A stretch of DNA of 36,082 nucleotides from an uncultured bacterium (GTDB lineage Bacteria > Bacillota > Clostridia > Lachnospirales > Lachnospiraceae). Position 1 is the stretch's first letter; each line of letters begins with the position of its first letter. Below, one piece after another: positions 25,667 through 34,529 of this stretch. Under the pieces are notes generated by a model. It searched no databases. It saw only the letters and a list, made by a program, of their open reading frames with translations, and was not told the origin of the DNA. The DNA lies in the NCBI GenBank assembly GCA_947243845.1, contig CAMXIF010000030.1, positions 1 through 36,082 of the forward strand. The letters are read 5' to 3'. The position numbers and the translations under genes are program-made.

Positions 25667-25695
25667 ATACTACCATTGCCCGAATTTCTTGTCAA
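25667..25695 (-). promoter_or_regulatory. Promoter of the Nudix-like-pyrF-pyrE operon
   Basis: A perfect TTGACA -35 (25690-25695), a 17-base spacer and TAGTAT (25667-25672) preceded by TGG, an extended -10, are read on the minus strand. It starts right after the TPR-lipoprotein stop. The leader to the first ATG is only about 26 bases, too short for a PyrR-type attenuator. Confidence 0.75.
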
Positions 25696-25699
25696 TCGC

Positions 25700-26767
25700 T
25701 CATCTTGTCTGTAAAAACTCATATTCCCGTTTCGCCTTCTCATCATCGGGATAACTTTTCAGATAACTGTTCATCAAGGCAGCAGCCGTCTTATAATCTC
25801 CCAGATATTCATAGGTGACAATCTCATTGAACTTAAGCGTCTGCATCATGCCGTTATCTTCAATCTTCATGGCCTCCTGAAACGCCGCAAGCGCCAGATC
25901 ATATTCATTCATCTGCATCCGGCATAGGCCCAGCTGGTTATAAATCTCCGCCTTGGTCTGGTCATACTGCGTATAGTCGGCATAGATGGTGGCCGCATAA
26001 TTATAATCTAACAGTTTCTCATAAGTCCTGCCAAGATAGAGCGCTGCGCCGTAATCCGTAGCAGTCTTTAAATTCGTCAGAAAATTACGCGCGTTTTCAT
26101 AATCGCCCATATAGTAACAAATCCGGCCCATATCATAATCCGAGATAGACTTCTCGTTCTCCATCATAGCGTTTTGCAGATAATTCAGCCCCACATCCTT
26201 ATAGCCATATTCCTCCAACACCATGTATATGCGTATGATCTGGTCGTAATTCTTCGGCTCCAGAGCGATCGCCGCATCAAAATCCTTCTGGGCCGCCTCA
26301 TAATCATTCTGGGACAATTCCACGCACCCCCGCAGATAATAGGCGTCCATCTCTTTCGGACGAAGCGCCAGAATCGCATTATAGGACGCTATCGCCTCCT
26401 GAGGCTGACCATTCTTAAAATAGGCCGTGGCCAGATAATAGTTGATGTCAAAATCCATATCCTCCACTCTGCCATTACTCAGTTTCAGCGCCGCCTCTAA
26501 ATAGGTGACCGCTGACTGATAATCTGTCTTACCCATATAAGCAATGCCCATACCCCGGTAAATCAGCCTCTTCTCTTCTCCATTCTCCTCCGCCGTAGTA
26601 AAAAGTGAGAGGGCTGCGTCATAATTGAGCGCCTGTACTTCTGCCATGCCCTGTTTGGTATAACTTTCCTCACCACCACCTCCGCAGCCAGTAAGAAACA
26701 TCCCAAAAGCAAGGATGCCTGCCGCAAATCCTATTCTGATTTTATCTGTTGTCTTACGATGTTTCAC
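25700..26767 (-). CDS. TPR-repeat lipoprotein
   Basis: 355 residues, beginning with GTG (26765-26767), chosen because GAGGG lies seven bases upstream. The signal peptide ends in lipobox LTGC (Cys28) followed by a Gly run, so the protein is anchored on the outer membrane surface. The rest is about eight tetratricopeptide repeats, with the usual alternating small and aromatic residues (for example YYLRGCVELSQNDYEAAQKDFDAAI). TPR arrays bind protein partners or assemble complexes; no enzyme motif is present. It has its own promoter downstream of the DUF218 gene. Confidence 0.9.
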   Translation of the reverse strand: MKHRKTTDKIRIGFAAGILAFGMFLTGCGGGGEESYTKQGMAEVQALNYDAALSLFTTAEENGEEKRLIYRGMGIAYMGKTDYQSAVTYLEAALKLSNGRVEDMDFDINYYLATAYFKNGQPQEAIASYNAILALRPKEMDAYYLRGCVELSQNDYEAAQKDFDAAIALEPKNYDQIIRIYMVLEEYGYKDVGLNYLQNAMMENEKSISDYDMGRICYYMGDYENARNFLTNLKTATDYGAALYLGRTYEKLLDYNYAATIYADYTQYDQTKAEIYNQLGLCRMQMNEYDLALAAFQEAMKIEDNGMMQTLKFNEIVTYEYLGDYKTAAALMNSYLKSYPDDEKAKREYEFLQTR

Positions 26768-26790
26768 TTTTGTTCCCTCTTATCTTTACT

Positions 26791-26819
26791 ATCTTACCAC
26801 ACCATCTTACGCAAGCCAA
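26791..26819 (-). promoter_or_regulatory. Promoter of the TPR lipoprotein
   Basis: On the minus strand TTGGCT (26814-26819) and TAAGAT (26791-26796) are spaced by 17 bases, and TGG directly precedes the -10 box as an extended element. The transcript would start about 18 bases before the GTG codon. Confidence 0.5.
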
Positions 26820-26844
26820 GCGCAGAATTTCAAAGCTGCAGGAG

Positions 26845-27606
26845 CTAAAGCAGATTACCGCACACCAAATCCTTCATGACGCCAAAGAACTCCCGTACCA
26901 GATTGTTGGGCTGGAAATAAATATTAGAGCGTGCCGAGATACCGCAGGCGTCCTCAAACCCCGCATGTTTTGCCAGCCGCACTCCGCGAAATACATGAAA
27001 ATTATTGGTGACAACCCCCACACTTACATCCGTGCCGCCAATCAGTCTGGCACTGTAGGCAATGTTCTCCGAAGTGTCTGTAGACTGGTCTTCTAGCAGG
27101 ATACGTTCCGGCGAAATGCCTTTTTCCACCAGATACTGATACATTCCTTCCGCCTCGGTACAGGGCTCATTGCTTCCCTGTCCGCCGGAAACCACGCAGA
27201 TCGTCCCTTCGTTGACCGTCAGATACTCGTAAGCCGCATCCAGACGGAACTTCAGTACCGCACTGGGCCCGGCCGGTTTCATCTGGGCGCCCAGAACGAT
27301 GATATAATCCAGATCTTCCCTGCCTTTGTCATGATAGTGAGCAAAGATACATCCCTCAACCACCACAAACAAAAGCACCCCCAGCAATACCAGTCCGCCA
27401 ATCCCCCGCTGCAGCGCCTTTGGGAATTGACTCCACCAGTCAAATCTTATCATGAGAGCAAGTCCGATAAAACAGAGGCCGCCTGCTGCCCAGATCAAGT
27501 AAAAGTGACTGCCGGACCTGATCATAAACACTACCAGACAATAGAGAAAACACAAAGCTGCCGCCAGAATACATACTATCATCATGATCTTCTTCCTCTT
27601 GCTCAT
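26845..27606 (-). CDS. YdcF/SanA-like DUF218 membrane protein
   Basis: 253 residues. Three membrane helices (about 7-30, 34-54 and 66-88) precede a DUF218 domain. Family motifs are clear: DYIIVLGAQ, then the substrate-binding Arg region (KFRLDAAYEYL), VVSGGQGSNEP, and LEDQSTDTSENIAYS. DUF218 proteins (SanA, ElyC, YdcF) are linked to envelope integrity and undecaprenyl lipid handling, with little defined chemistry. The ATG overlaps the stop of the c-di-GMP protein (ATGA), so the two are translationally coupled, suggesting an envelope output for that signal. Confidence 0.9.
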   Translation of the reverse strand: MSKRKKIMMIVCILAAALCFLYCLVVFMIRSGSHFYLIWAAGGLCFIGLALMIRFDWWSQFPKALQRGIGGLVLLGVLLFVVVEGCIFAHYHDKGREDLDYIIVLGAQMKPAGPSAVLKFRLDAAYEYLTVNEGTICVVSGGQGSNEPCTEAEGMYQYLVEKGISPERILLEDQSTDTSENIAYSARLIGGTDVSVGVVTNNFHVFRGVRLAKHAGFEDACGISARSNIYFQPNNLVREFFGVMKDLVCGNLL

Positions 27607-30521
27607 ACCAACATTTCCTCAAGATCTTTTTCCGGAACCGGCTTACAATAACGGTACCCCTGCGCCACATAGGCTCCAATCTCCATCATCAGTTCCGTAT
27701 CATTCTGTGTCTCCACACCCTCACAGACCACCTGTGCCTCCAGATCCCTTGCCAGATTGACGATATTTTTCATAATCTGCACCTGCCTCTCTCGATTTTC
27801 ATTATTTAATAAGAAAGACCGATCCAGCTTAATGACCGATGCCGGAATCTGCTCAAACACGCCCAGGGACGAATATCCCGACCCAAAATCATCGATGGAC
27901 AGCCGAACGCCGTTTGCCCGCAGGATCGCCACATTTTCCTTGACCTTCTGCTGCTGCATCTCTTCCACCACCAGCGTCTCTGTGATCTCCACCTCGATCA
28001 ACTCCTTGGGAATCTGATATTTATTGATCACAGCCTCAAACCGCTCCGGGAACCCATCCTTGACAAAGTGCATCCTGGAAAAATTACAGGAGACCGGCAC
28101 AACCCGCTTGCCCTCATCAAGCCTTCGGCGTAACATCTGACAGACACTCTCCATCACAAAGAAATCAATCTCCGTGATTCTGCCCGTCTGTTCATAGTAG
28201 GGCACAAAGAACCCCGGCGCCCTGACCGTTCCGCTGTCTGTTGGATCCTTAAAACGCACCAGCGCCTCCGCTCCCACAATCTGCTCATTGCGGATATCCA
28301 CTTTCGCCTGATAATACGCCACAAAATCTTTGCTAAAATCTACCGAATCTAACAGTTTCTCCCGTTCATGACGCTCTTTTAGCTGCCCCCGCAGCATGTC
28401 ATCATAAATCTGTATCGCATTGCTATGGCTGTCCTTCAGAGGATCCACAGCCTGAATCGCATAAGAGAGCGCCAGCTGTATATCTGTATCCTCCTGATCG
28501 ACAGGGCAGATTCCCATAGCCTGCGCCATCCGGATTCCCGTCTCCTCGTAAATCTTGTCGGAAATCCTGTCCGCCAGTTCCATCATCCGCCGCTTCAAAG
28601 ATTCCATGTTGTCATAACACACGAAAAGTACAAAGTGACTGCCATAACTTCGGGCGTAAAGTTCCTTCACGCTGTCAATCATAGCCGCAATCTCCTTAAT
28701 GGAAAGTTCCAGAATACGCTGGCCTGCATGCCATCCGTAAATCGCATTGTAACTCTTGAACTGACAGATATCCGTGTAGACGATCGCATATTTAAGCAGC
28801 TTGGCCTCTGTCAGTTTCAGGGAGGCTCTGTACTTCAGATAATTCAGGTTCCAGATATTAAAATCTGTATCCTTATACATCAGTTTCTGAATCCGGATGC
28901 TGTTCTTAAGCATTTTATATAATACCAGAATCGCAAGTACGGCACAGACTGTCAAGATCAGGATGATGGGAATACTGTGATCGCTGATAAAAGTCTCTAT
29001 GCTCATTTTGGCATAGAAATTATCCCGCATCATATAATCGTTGACCATCTTATCCGTGACTGCCAAAAGTTCTTTGTTTAAAATACCAAGCAGCGGTGAT
29101 TCCGCATCATCTTTCACCGCCATATATACAATGTGTGAGTCATTTAATACATTGTGAATTTCCAGTTTGCCCAGAGAAAAATCTGTCCCCATCAAATACT
29201 CTGCCAGGTACCCGTCACAAAGGGCCGCATCGGCCTCCCCGGCTTCCACTGCATGCAGACAGGCCGCCTGAGAAGCCGTCTCCAGAATCTGTTCATGCTC
29301 CCCCACAAAGCCAAGATTTCCTGCCGCGGAAATACTGCTCTTCTCCACTGCCACTGTATCGATCTTCTCTGATTTATCATCCCGCTTTCTGATGATAACC
29401 TGCGGCACCTGTGCATAGCCTTTCGTTAACGCCACACCGTCCTCTCTCATAGCGGCAGGCGTCTCATCGCAGTAACTCAGAATATCGATACGTCCCGTCT
29501 GCAGCGCCTGACTGGCCTCCTGCTGGTCTGCCATTTTCACATAAGTAAAGGATATCCCGGTACTCACTGACACTTCTTCCAGTACCTGAACCGCAAGTCC
29601 CTGATATGCCCCGTCTTCATCCTCATACGAAAAAGGATAATACCCGTCCAGATATCCCACCGTCAAAGTGCCCTTTTTCTCAATATACTGCTTTTCCTCA
29701 CTGGTAAGAAGAACCGTCTGATCCAGCCGGCTGTCATAATATTTCACCATCAGTTCATTTTCCAGTTCGGGCCGGTTCATCTTCAAATCTGCAACGCCCT
29801 GATTCAATTCGCGCATCACATCATCATTGCCCCGATAAGATATGTAATAAAACGGCATCGGTGCAAAGCGGCCGATCACCCGCTGTCCCTCCCGCACTTC
29901 CGTGAGAGAATGAACCAGCGCATCAATCTCCCCGGCTGCCAGAGCCTGATGCAGATCCGCCGTATTCTCGTATTCCCGCACCTTAGGGCTTGTGATATCA
30001 TAATCAGACAGGTACTCATTAAATTCCTGCCTTCTGACATAGGTCGCCACAATCCCATAAGTAATATCCCGCATAGCTTCAAAATCTTCATAGGCAAGAA
30101 GACTGTCTCCCGTCACGGCAATGGCGCCGAAAGTATAGCCGCTTGCCAGATTAGCGTACTGGAACTTTTCCGCCCGCTGCGCCGAATACTGTGCGGAACC
30201 CACCAAGTCCAACTCCTTCTCCTCCAACAGCCGAAGCGCCTCATCCCAGCTGTCACAGGGCACATATTCAATCTCCCAATTCACATAATCGCACAGATTC
30301 TCCAGGTACTCCACATCCATCCCCGCATAACTGCCGTCTTCTTGCAGTTCGTGATACCCTTCCATCGGGAAAAACCCAACTTTCACCGTGCGCTTCTGTG
30401 CCGCATATGCCACACCGGCATCTTTTTCTATAACAAATACCGCCCCAATAACAGCTGTCAAAAACAGCAGGGCGGTCAGATGTATCCTCATATACCATTT
30501 TATTCTTGTCTTATTTTCCAT
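27603..30521 (-). CDS. Transmembrane c-di-GMP phosphodiesterase with two solute-binding sensor domains
   Basis: 972 residues from the ATG at 30519-30521; a TTG two codons earlier, five bases after AAAGG, is an alternative. After an N-terminal membrane helix come two SBP_bac_3-like domains outside the membrane (about 45-265 and 285-505) and a second helix (about 517-540). A degenerate GGDEF domain follows (RSYGSHFVLF replaces RxGGDEF), then a C-terminal EAL domain (about 730-970). The EAL domain keeps its key residues: AEALVRF, the Asn of SCNFSR, EITET, DDFGSGYSSL, IKLDRSF, EGVET and the AQGY Gln. It should therefore cleave c-di-GMP in response to amino-acid-like ligands, while the GGDEF part is probably regulatory only. 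Confidence 0.93.
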   Translation of the reverse strand: MENKTRIKWYMRIHLTALLFLTAVIGAVFVIEKDAGVAYAAQKRTVKVGFFPMEGYHELQEDGSYAGMDVEYLENLCDYVNWEIEYVPCDSWDEALRLLEEKELDLVGSAQYSAQRAEKFQYANLASGYTFGAIAVTGDSLLAYEDFEAMRDITYGIVATYVRRQEFNEYLSDYDITSPKVREYENTADLHQALAAGEIDALVHSLTEVREGQRVIGRFAPMPFYYISYRGNDDVMRELNQGVADLKMNRPELENELMVKYYDSRLDQTVLLTSEEKQYIEKKGTLTVGYLDGYYPFSYEDEDGAYQGLAVQVLEEVSVSTGISFTYVKMADQQEASQALQTGRIDILSYCDETPAAMREDGVALTKGYAQVPQVIIRKRDDKSEKIDTVAVEKSSISAAGNLGFVGEHEQILETASQAACLHAVEAGEADAALCDGYLAEYLMGTDFSLGKLEIHNVLNDSHIVYMAVKDDAESPLLGILNKELLAVTDKMVNDYMMRDNFYAKMSIETFISDHSIPIILILTVCAVLAILVLYKMLKNSIRIQKLMYKDTDFNIWNLNYLKYRASLKLTEAKLLKYAIVYTDICQFKSYNAIYGWHAGQRILELSIKEIAAMIDSVKELYARSYGSHFVLFVCYDNMESLKRRMMELADRISDKIYEETGIRMAQAMGICPVDQEDTDIQLALSYAIQAVDPLKDSHSNAIQIYDDMLRGQLKERHEREKLLDSVDFSKDFVAYYQAKVDIRNEQIVGAEALVRFKDPTDSGTVRAPGFFVPYYEQTGRITEIDFFVMESVCQMLRRRLDEGKRVVPVSCNFSRMHFVKDGFPERFEAVINKYQIPKELIEVEITETLVVEEMQQQKVKENVAILRANGVRLSIDDFGSGYSSLGVFEQIPASVIKLDRSFLLNNENRERQVQIMKNIVNLARDLEAQVVCEGVETQNDTELMMEIGAYVAQGYRYCKPVPEKDLEEMLV

Positions 30522-30571
30522 AAACAACCATACCTTTCAGACAAACAGGTTTTCCCAATCCCTTATCTTAA

Positions 30572-30580
30572 ATTTTAGCA
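30572..30580 (-). promoter_or_regulatory. Candidate extended -10 promoter of the c-di-GMP gene
   Basis: TGCTAAAAT on the minus strand matches an extended -10 (TGnTATAAT) with one mismatch. No good -35 is found 17 bases upstream. It would give a leader of about 45 bases. Confidence 0.35.
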
Positions 30581-30646
30581 TAGTTGTCACGGTTGTACTA
30601 CTTTTTTCCATCTTAATTTTACATTAATTTTATCGGCTCTGCCCTC

Positions 30647-31630
30647 TCATCGCACATATTCAGTCAGGAAATCCGCAATCCTCCCATAATACGCCTCCGG
30701 ATCCTTATCCTGGGTCTGTCCGTGCCCGGCTCCTTCCACAATAAAAAGCTGTTTCTCACAGGAGGCCGCCTCATACAGCATCCGTGCCATCTCCACATCT
30801 ATCATCTTGTCCTCGTCCCCATGGATAAACAGCGTGGGAACCGCGCTTTCTTTTACCGCCTGCAGGGCAGAGGCATCCCGCAGATCATAACCGCCCCGCA
30901 AACGCAGCATCAGACAGGCAGAATCCACAAAGGGAAACGCCGGCAGTCCGAACCATTCCGTAATCTTATCCCCAAACATTGAATAGGCATCCGTATAAGC
31001 GCTGTCGGATACCACAGCCGCAATATGCTCGGAAGGATTCTCCTGCCCGCTCATGATCAGGGCTGTAGCTGCCCCCATGGACTGACCGTGCAGCACAATC
31101 TGCGCATCCGGCGTACAGGAAAGGATATAATCGATCCACAGTGCACAATCATAGTGATCCGTCCATCCCATGCCGATAAAATCCCCCTCGCTCTCGCCCT
31201 GACAGCGAAGATCCGGCACCAGCACATGATATCCCTGCTCATGATACCAGTAAGCAAACTGATACATTTCCTCTTTCCAGCCCGTGTAACCGTGCAGCAA
31301 AAGCACCCACCTGTCACTCTCCTGTCCGGCCGCAAATTCTGCCGCAATCAGAGTATACCCATCTGACGTCTGCACGGACAACTTTGTGCGCTGTGCCGTC
31401 TCCAGCCACTTCGCGGTGTCCGCCAGAAGTTTGCTCTGATTTTCTTTGAGTTTTGTGGTCTGTACCTGCTCGGCATAACACTTTCTGGTGATGTCCTCAA
31501 AGGCATTAAGCCGATCCATGAAAGAAGGAACAAGACAGGCGCTGACCAGAAAATAGATCAGGATGACATAAAGGATAAACAGTATGACAAATATGAAGAG
31601 AATGGCTTTAATCGCTTTTTTCTTTCGCAT
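30647..31630 (-). CDS. Membrane-anchored alpha/beta hydrolase
   Basis: 327 residues from the ATG at 31628-31630 (MRKKKAIKAI), which has a GGGG site; the frame opens 49 codons upstream across the promoter region. One N-terminal helix (about 6-31) anchors it, with the catalytic domain outside. The oxyanion segment VLLLHGYTGWKEE, the nucleophile elbow GQSMG, the acid in FIHGDEDKMID and the His in GAGHGQTQ complete the catalytic triad. It resembles the serine aminopeptidase/BAAT-like extracellular hydrolases of Firmicutes; the substrate is unknown. It is the first gene at the divergent junction with the plus-strand accessory segment. Confidence 0.9.
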   Translation of the reverse strand: MRKKKAIKAILFIFVILFILYVILIYFLVSACLVPSFMDRLNAFEDITRKCYAEQVQTTKLKENQSKLLADTAKWLETAQRTKLSVQTSDGYTLIAAEFAAGQESDRWVLLLHGYTGWKEEMYQFAYWYHEQGYHVLVPDLRCQGESEGDFIGMGWTDHYDCALWIDYILSCTPDAQIVLHGQSMGAATALIMSGQENPSEHIAAVVSDSAYTDAYSMFGDKITEWFGLPAFPFVDSACLMLRLRGGYDLRDASALQAVKESAVPTLFIHGDEDKMIDVEMARMLYEAASCEKQLFIVEGAGHGQTQDKDPEAYYGRIADFLTEYVR

Positions 31631-31698
31631 TAGAATACCCCGATTATTGAATTCGCAGTAGCAGCTTGGGAACCTACGGTTTCCTCGCTTACATATAC

Positions 31699-31707
31699 AT
31701 TGTACCA
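31699..31707 (-). promoter_or_regulatory. Candidate extended -10 promoter of the hydrolase gene
   Basis: TGGTACAAT on the minus strand is an extended -10 with one mismatch, about 70 bases before the ATG. The -35 region is poor. A small GGAAACC/GGTTCC inverted repeat lies in the leader. Confidence 0.35.
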
Positions 31708-31804
31708 TAATAAATACAATCTGCGGGAAGAATAAAATGCCAATCAAACAGATGCTGTAATCCTTCGCCGCTTCCATTATGCCTCATATACAAAGGTTTT
31801 GTAA

Positions 31805-31833
31805 AAGACAAATCAGTCCGCATATTGTATAAT
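31805..31833 (+). promoter_or_regulatory. Promoter of the plus-strand accessory operon
   Basis: AAGACA (31805-31810), a 17-base spacer and a perfect TATAAT (31828-31833) form a good SigA-type promoter. It precedes the decayed DUF3788-like gene by about 45 bases and can serve all the following genes to the GNAT gene. Confidence 0.65.
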
Positions 31834-31881
31834 AAAGTCTGTGTAACTAACCACCCTGCTTTCAAACAGGAGAATCGGATC

Positions 31882-32150
31882 ATGACAAATCTACAAGACA
31901 ACTCCATCCGCCCTACAATAGAGGAACTTGCGGAATATATCAATAATCCGCTCTTTCTTCAATTTTGCTCTCAGATCAAAGCCCTCTACGCATGCCCTGA
32001 CTTCCAGACTGTTCCTCTGCTTTACAGGAACTCTATCGGCAGACCAGGGAAGGTAACGGCCAAAGATGGCTTATGATAGATTTAGAAGATGACGATGAAC
32101 TATATCAGGAAGTCTTTCAATTAATCCAGATCCGCCGGCAGGGAAAATAG
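31882..32150 (+). pseudogene. DUF3788-like gene with an internal deletion and frameshift
   Basis: The start is sound: AGGAG, then ATG, then TIEELAEYINNPLFLQF, a typical N-terminus. After about 38 codons the frame is lost near position 31997. The other frame then carries a coherent C-terminus, LQELYRQTREGNGQRWLMID and onward, to the TAG at 32148-32150. I recall this head and tail as the two ends of one DUF3788-type protein of roughly 135-140 residues; here only about 90 codons remain, so about 50 internal codons and the frame have been lost. In its own frame the N-terminal part would give a 64-residue product with a nonsense tail. The following gene starts 11 bases later. Confidence 0.7.
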
Positions 32151-32160
32151 GAGGAAAGCC

Positions 32161-33045
32161 ATGAGAATCCAAGAGAAATGTATTCCATGTATCGTCAATC
32201 AGACAATTAAAGTGTCCGATATGGTAGGTTTACAGGAAAAGAACGATTTACTCAGAAGCGTTTTCAGCTACTTAAGCAGAGTCGATTATACATCTTCGTC
32301 CACACCGGAATTGATCGGTGAAATTTTTGCCCTGCTCAAAGACGAGACAGGGAATCATGATCCCTACAAAGAAACCAGGGCCCGCTATAATAAAATGTTT
32401 CTGGAACAGCTGCCGATGTTAGAGCACGAAATCAAAAAAACTGATAATCCCTTTTTGGAGAGTATCAAATATGCGATCATCGGAAACATCATAGACTTCA
32501 ATCCCATCCATAATCTATCCATTGCCGATGTAAAAGCCTGCTTTGACAAACTTAAAAAAGAATCGCTGGAACTGGATGATTCCGCCCTTCTTCTTAAGGA
32601 GCTTCAAAGCGCAGCTGTCTTACTCTATCTGGGTGATAATTGCGGAGAGATTTGTCTTGATAAAATATTGATCAAAAAAATGAAAGAAATAAATCCGTCC
32701 TGTCAAATCTTCTTTGCCACCAGAGGCACCAATGTCGTAAATGATTCTATCGAAGAAGACGCTTACGCTGTGGGAATAGATGATTATGCAGATATCATCA
32801 GCAACGGAGACGGTTCCCTGGGAACAGTTCTTGACAGAACCTCTGAGGCATTTCAGGCCATTTATCGGAAAGCTGACATTATTATCGCCAAAGGGCAGGC
32901 AAATTATGAGTGCCTGAGTGAAGAATCCCAGAACATCTTCTTTCTTCTGATGACAAAGTGCCGGGTTATCGCAGATGACATCGGCATTCCGGAAGGGAAG
33001 ATGATCTGTATGAAAAACAGACTGCATACCGGAGGTTTGCAATGA
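32161..33045 (+). CDS. DUF89/ARMT1-like metal-dependent damage-control phosphatase
   Basis: 294 residues. An N-terminal CIPCIVNQ motif matches the CxxC head of subfamily I DUF89 proteins (archaeal and bacterial). The metal-binding core is LLYLGDNCGEICLDK, followed by a Rossmann-like strand (ATRGTNVVND) and the second metal/phosphate segment ISNGDGSLGTVLDRTS, then IIAKGQANYECLSE. Family members hydrolyse sugar phosphates and damaged phosphometabolites; the substrate here is not predictable. AGGAGG lies about seven bases before the ATG. The stop overlaps the next gene's start (ATGA). Confidence 0.88.
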   Translation: MRIQEKCIPCIVNQTIKVSDMVGLQEKNDLLRSVFSYLSRVDYTSSSTPELIGEIFALLKDETGNHDPYKETRARYNKMFLEQLPMLEHEIKKTDNPFLESIKYAIIGNIIDFNPIHNLSIADVKACFDKLKKESLELDDSALLLKELQSAAVLLYLGDNCGEICLDKILIKKMKEINPSCQIFFATRGTNVVNDSIEEDAYAVGIDDYADIISNGDGSLGTVLDRTSEAFQAIYRKADIIIAKGQANYECLSEESQNIFFLLMTKCRVIADDIGIPEGKMICMKNRLHTGGLQ

Positions 33046-33455
33046 ATTTAGACGCTTATTGGAAGGCAGCATTACAACAAAACGCTGATGCCATGAGGTC
33101 TTTTTTCCACGAAGATGCTTTCGTAAACTGGCACAATACAAACGAACATTTTACCGTGGAAGAATTTATCCGGGCCAACTGCGAATATCCAGGCGCGTGG
33201 GATGGCCAAATTGAGCGGATCGAACAGGTTGATAACTTATATATCACCGTAACCCATGTATTCACCCCCGACAAAACAGTTTCCTTTCACGTGACATCGT
33301 TTATTCAATGCAGGGCCGGAAAGATTACGTCTATCGATGAATACTGGGGCGATGACGGTGCTGCTCCGCAGTGGCGGCTGGATAAAAATATCGGAAGTCC
33401 AATCTGCTCGTTGAAAGGAAACAGGGAAAATGAAAAATCCATGGGAAAAGATTAA
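33042..33455 (+). CDS. NTF2-like (SnoaL-type) small protein
   Basis: 137 residues, of which the first 115 or so fit a cone-shaped NTF2-like fold: a leading helix (DAYWKAALQQNADAMRSFF), the typical EDAFVNWHNT strand, a helix (TVEEFIRANCEY), then strands ending in CRAGKITSIDEYWGDDG. That ending is characteristic of SnoaL/DUF4440-type domains, which bind small hydrophobic ligands or act as simple lyases/isomerases. It overlaps the DUF89 gene by four bases and the methyltransferase by 26 bases. Confidence 0.85.
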   Translation: MNLDAYWKAALQQNADAMRSFFHEDAFVNWHNTNEHFTVEEFIRANCEYPGAWDGQIERIEQVDNLYITVTHVFTPDKTVSFHVTSFIQCRAGKITSIDEYWGDDGAAPQWRLDKNIGSPICSLKGNRENEKSMGKD

Positions 33456-34047
33456 TCTGTCAGATTATGAAAATCATATGAGTTCCGGGACTGTTATGCA
33501 GCTCCAGGCTATGAACCATATGATGAAAGGACAATTCAATGCCCATCCCGTACATACAGTCATGATTCTCGGTGTTGCAGGCGGCAATGGATTAGAGCAT
33601 ATTCCTCCAGGCATGGAGAAAGTCTTTGGCGTTGATATTAATCCTGCCTATCTCGCAGAATGTGCGAAACGTTATACACATTTAGCCGATATCCTTGCGT
33701 GTATCTGTGCAGACCTGACAGATGAAAACATTACACTTCCTCAAGCGGATCTGGTTGTCGCAAACCTGCTGATAGAATATATTGGATACCGCCGTTTTCA
33801 AAATGTTATAACAAAAACAAATCCGTTATATGTTTCTTGCATTATTCAAATCAATACAGATGACGGCTTCGTTTCAGATTCCCCATACCTCCATGCTTTT
33901 GACGACCTGAATGAGGTACATCATCCCGTTCGGGAAACGGAACTAATCATGGCAATGAAAGAAGTCGGATATTTTCAGGCCTCGCAAAAGGAACAGCCAT
34001 TGCCTAACGGCAAAAAACTTGTGCAGCTAGATTTTGAAAGGAGGTAA
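33430..34047 (+). CDS. Class I SAM-dependent methyltransferase
   Basis: 205 residues. The SAM-binding motif I is VMILGVAGGNGLEHI and motif II has the acidic VFGVDINPAYL; motif IV is ADLVVANLLIEYIG. The N-terminus, NPWEKINLSDYENHMSS, is common to a group of small-molecule methyltransferases in Firmicutes. The acceptor is unknown. AGGGAAA precedes the ATG, and the start lies inside the NTF2-like gene, so the two are coupled. Confidence 0.9.
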   Translation: MKNPWEKINLSDYENHMSSGTVMQLQAMNHMMKGQFNAHPVHTVMILGVAGGNGLEHIPPGMEKVFGVDINPAYLAECAKRYTHLADILACICADLTDENITLPQADLVVANLLIEYIGYRRFQNVITKTNPLYVSCIIQINTDDGFVSDSPYLHAFDDLNEVHHPVRETELIMAMKEVGYFQASQKEQPLPNGKKLVQLDFERR

Positions 34048-34050
34048 ATA

Positions 34051-34479
34051 ATGAATATTGAAACGTATGGACGGGTCATGGGTATTATCTTCATAAACCT
34101 ATTTATAGTGTCAGTTTTGGCAGGTATTATCGCGATTGGCTATACTATAATAAAAAGAAAACCTCTTAAATACGGATGGATCATTCCCTGTGTTATTGTT
34201 TATTCCGTTTTTGCTCTCTTCAATACATTTGTCCCTTTCATAGCCTATGACGATATTTCCGATCCCAACTATAGCCGCTACGAGGGCTGGGAATTGCCCG
34301 ATTTTATCTTAAATGATATTAAAATGCTGTTAATCTGGGTGTTCATAGGGATATTGATTTATTTCAGATTTAGTAAGAAGGAAAGCGACAGCTTCCAAAA
34401 AGCGGATGGCAGAACACGGTTTATTTTAGGAGCGGTTCTGTTTGTATTGATGATATTTTTGTTTGTTTATACAGGATAG
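34051..34479 (+). CDS. Four-helix membrane protein of unknown function
   Basis: 142 residues, with four predicted membrane helices (about 9-34, 42-67, 90-108 and 123-141). A polar loop between helices 2 and 3 (YDDISDPNYSRYEGWELPD) and a charged one between 3 and 4 (KKESDSFQKADGR) are the only conspicuous soluble parts. AAAGGAGG is close to the ATG. It starts three bases after the methyltransferase stop. I do not recognise a family. Confidence 0.75.
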   Translation: MNIETYGRVMGIIFINLFIVSVLAGIIAIGYTIIKRKPLKYGWIIPCVIVYSVFALFNTFVPFIAYDDISDPNYSRYEGWELPDFILNDIKMLLIWVFIGILIYFRFSKKESDSFQKADGRTRFILGAVLFVLMIFLFVYTG

Positions 34480-34529
34480 AGTTGTATACTCGAATAGGAA
34501 AAATCGGGATTCTCAGAATAGAGGTTACT

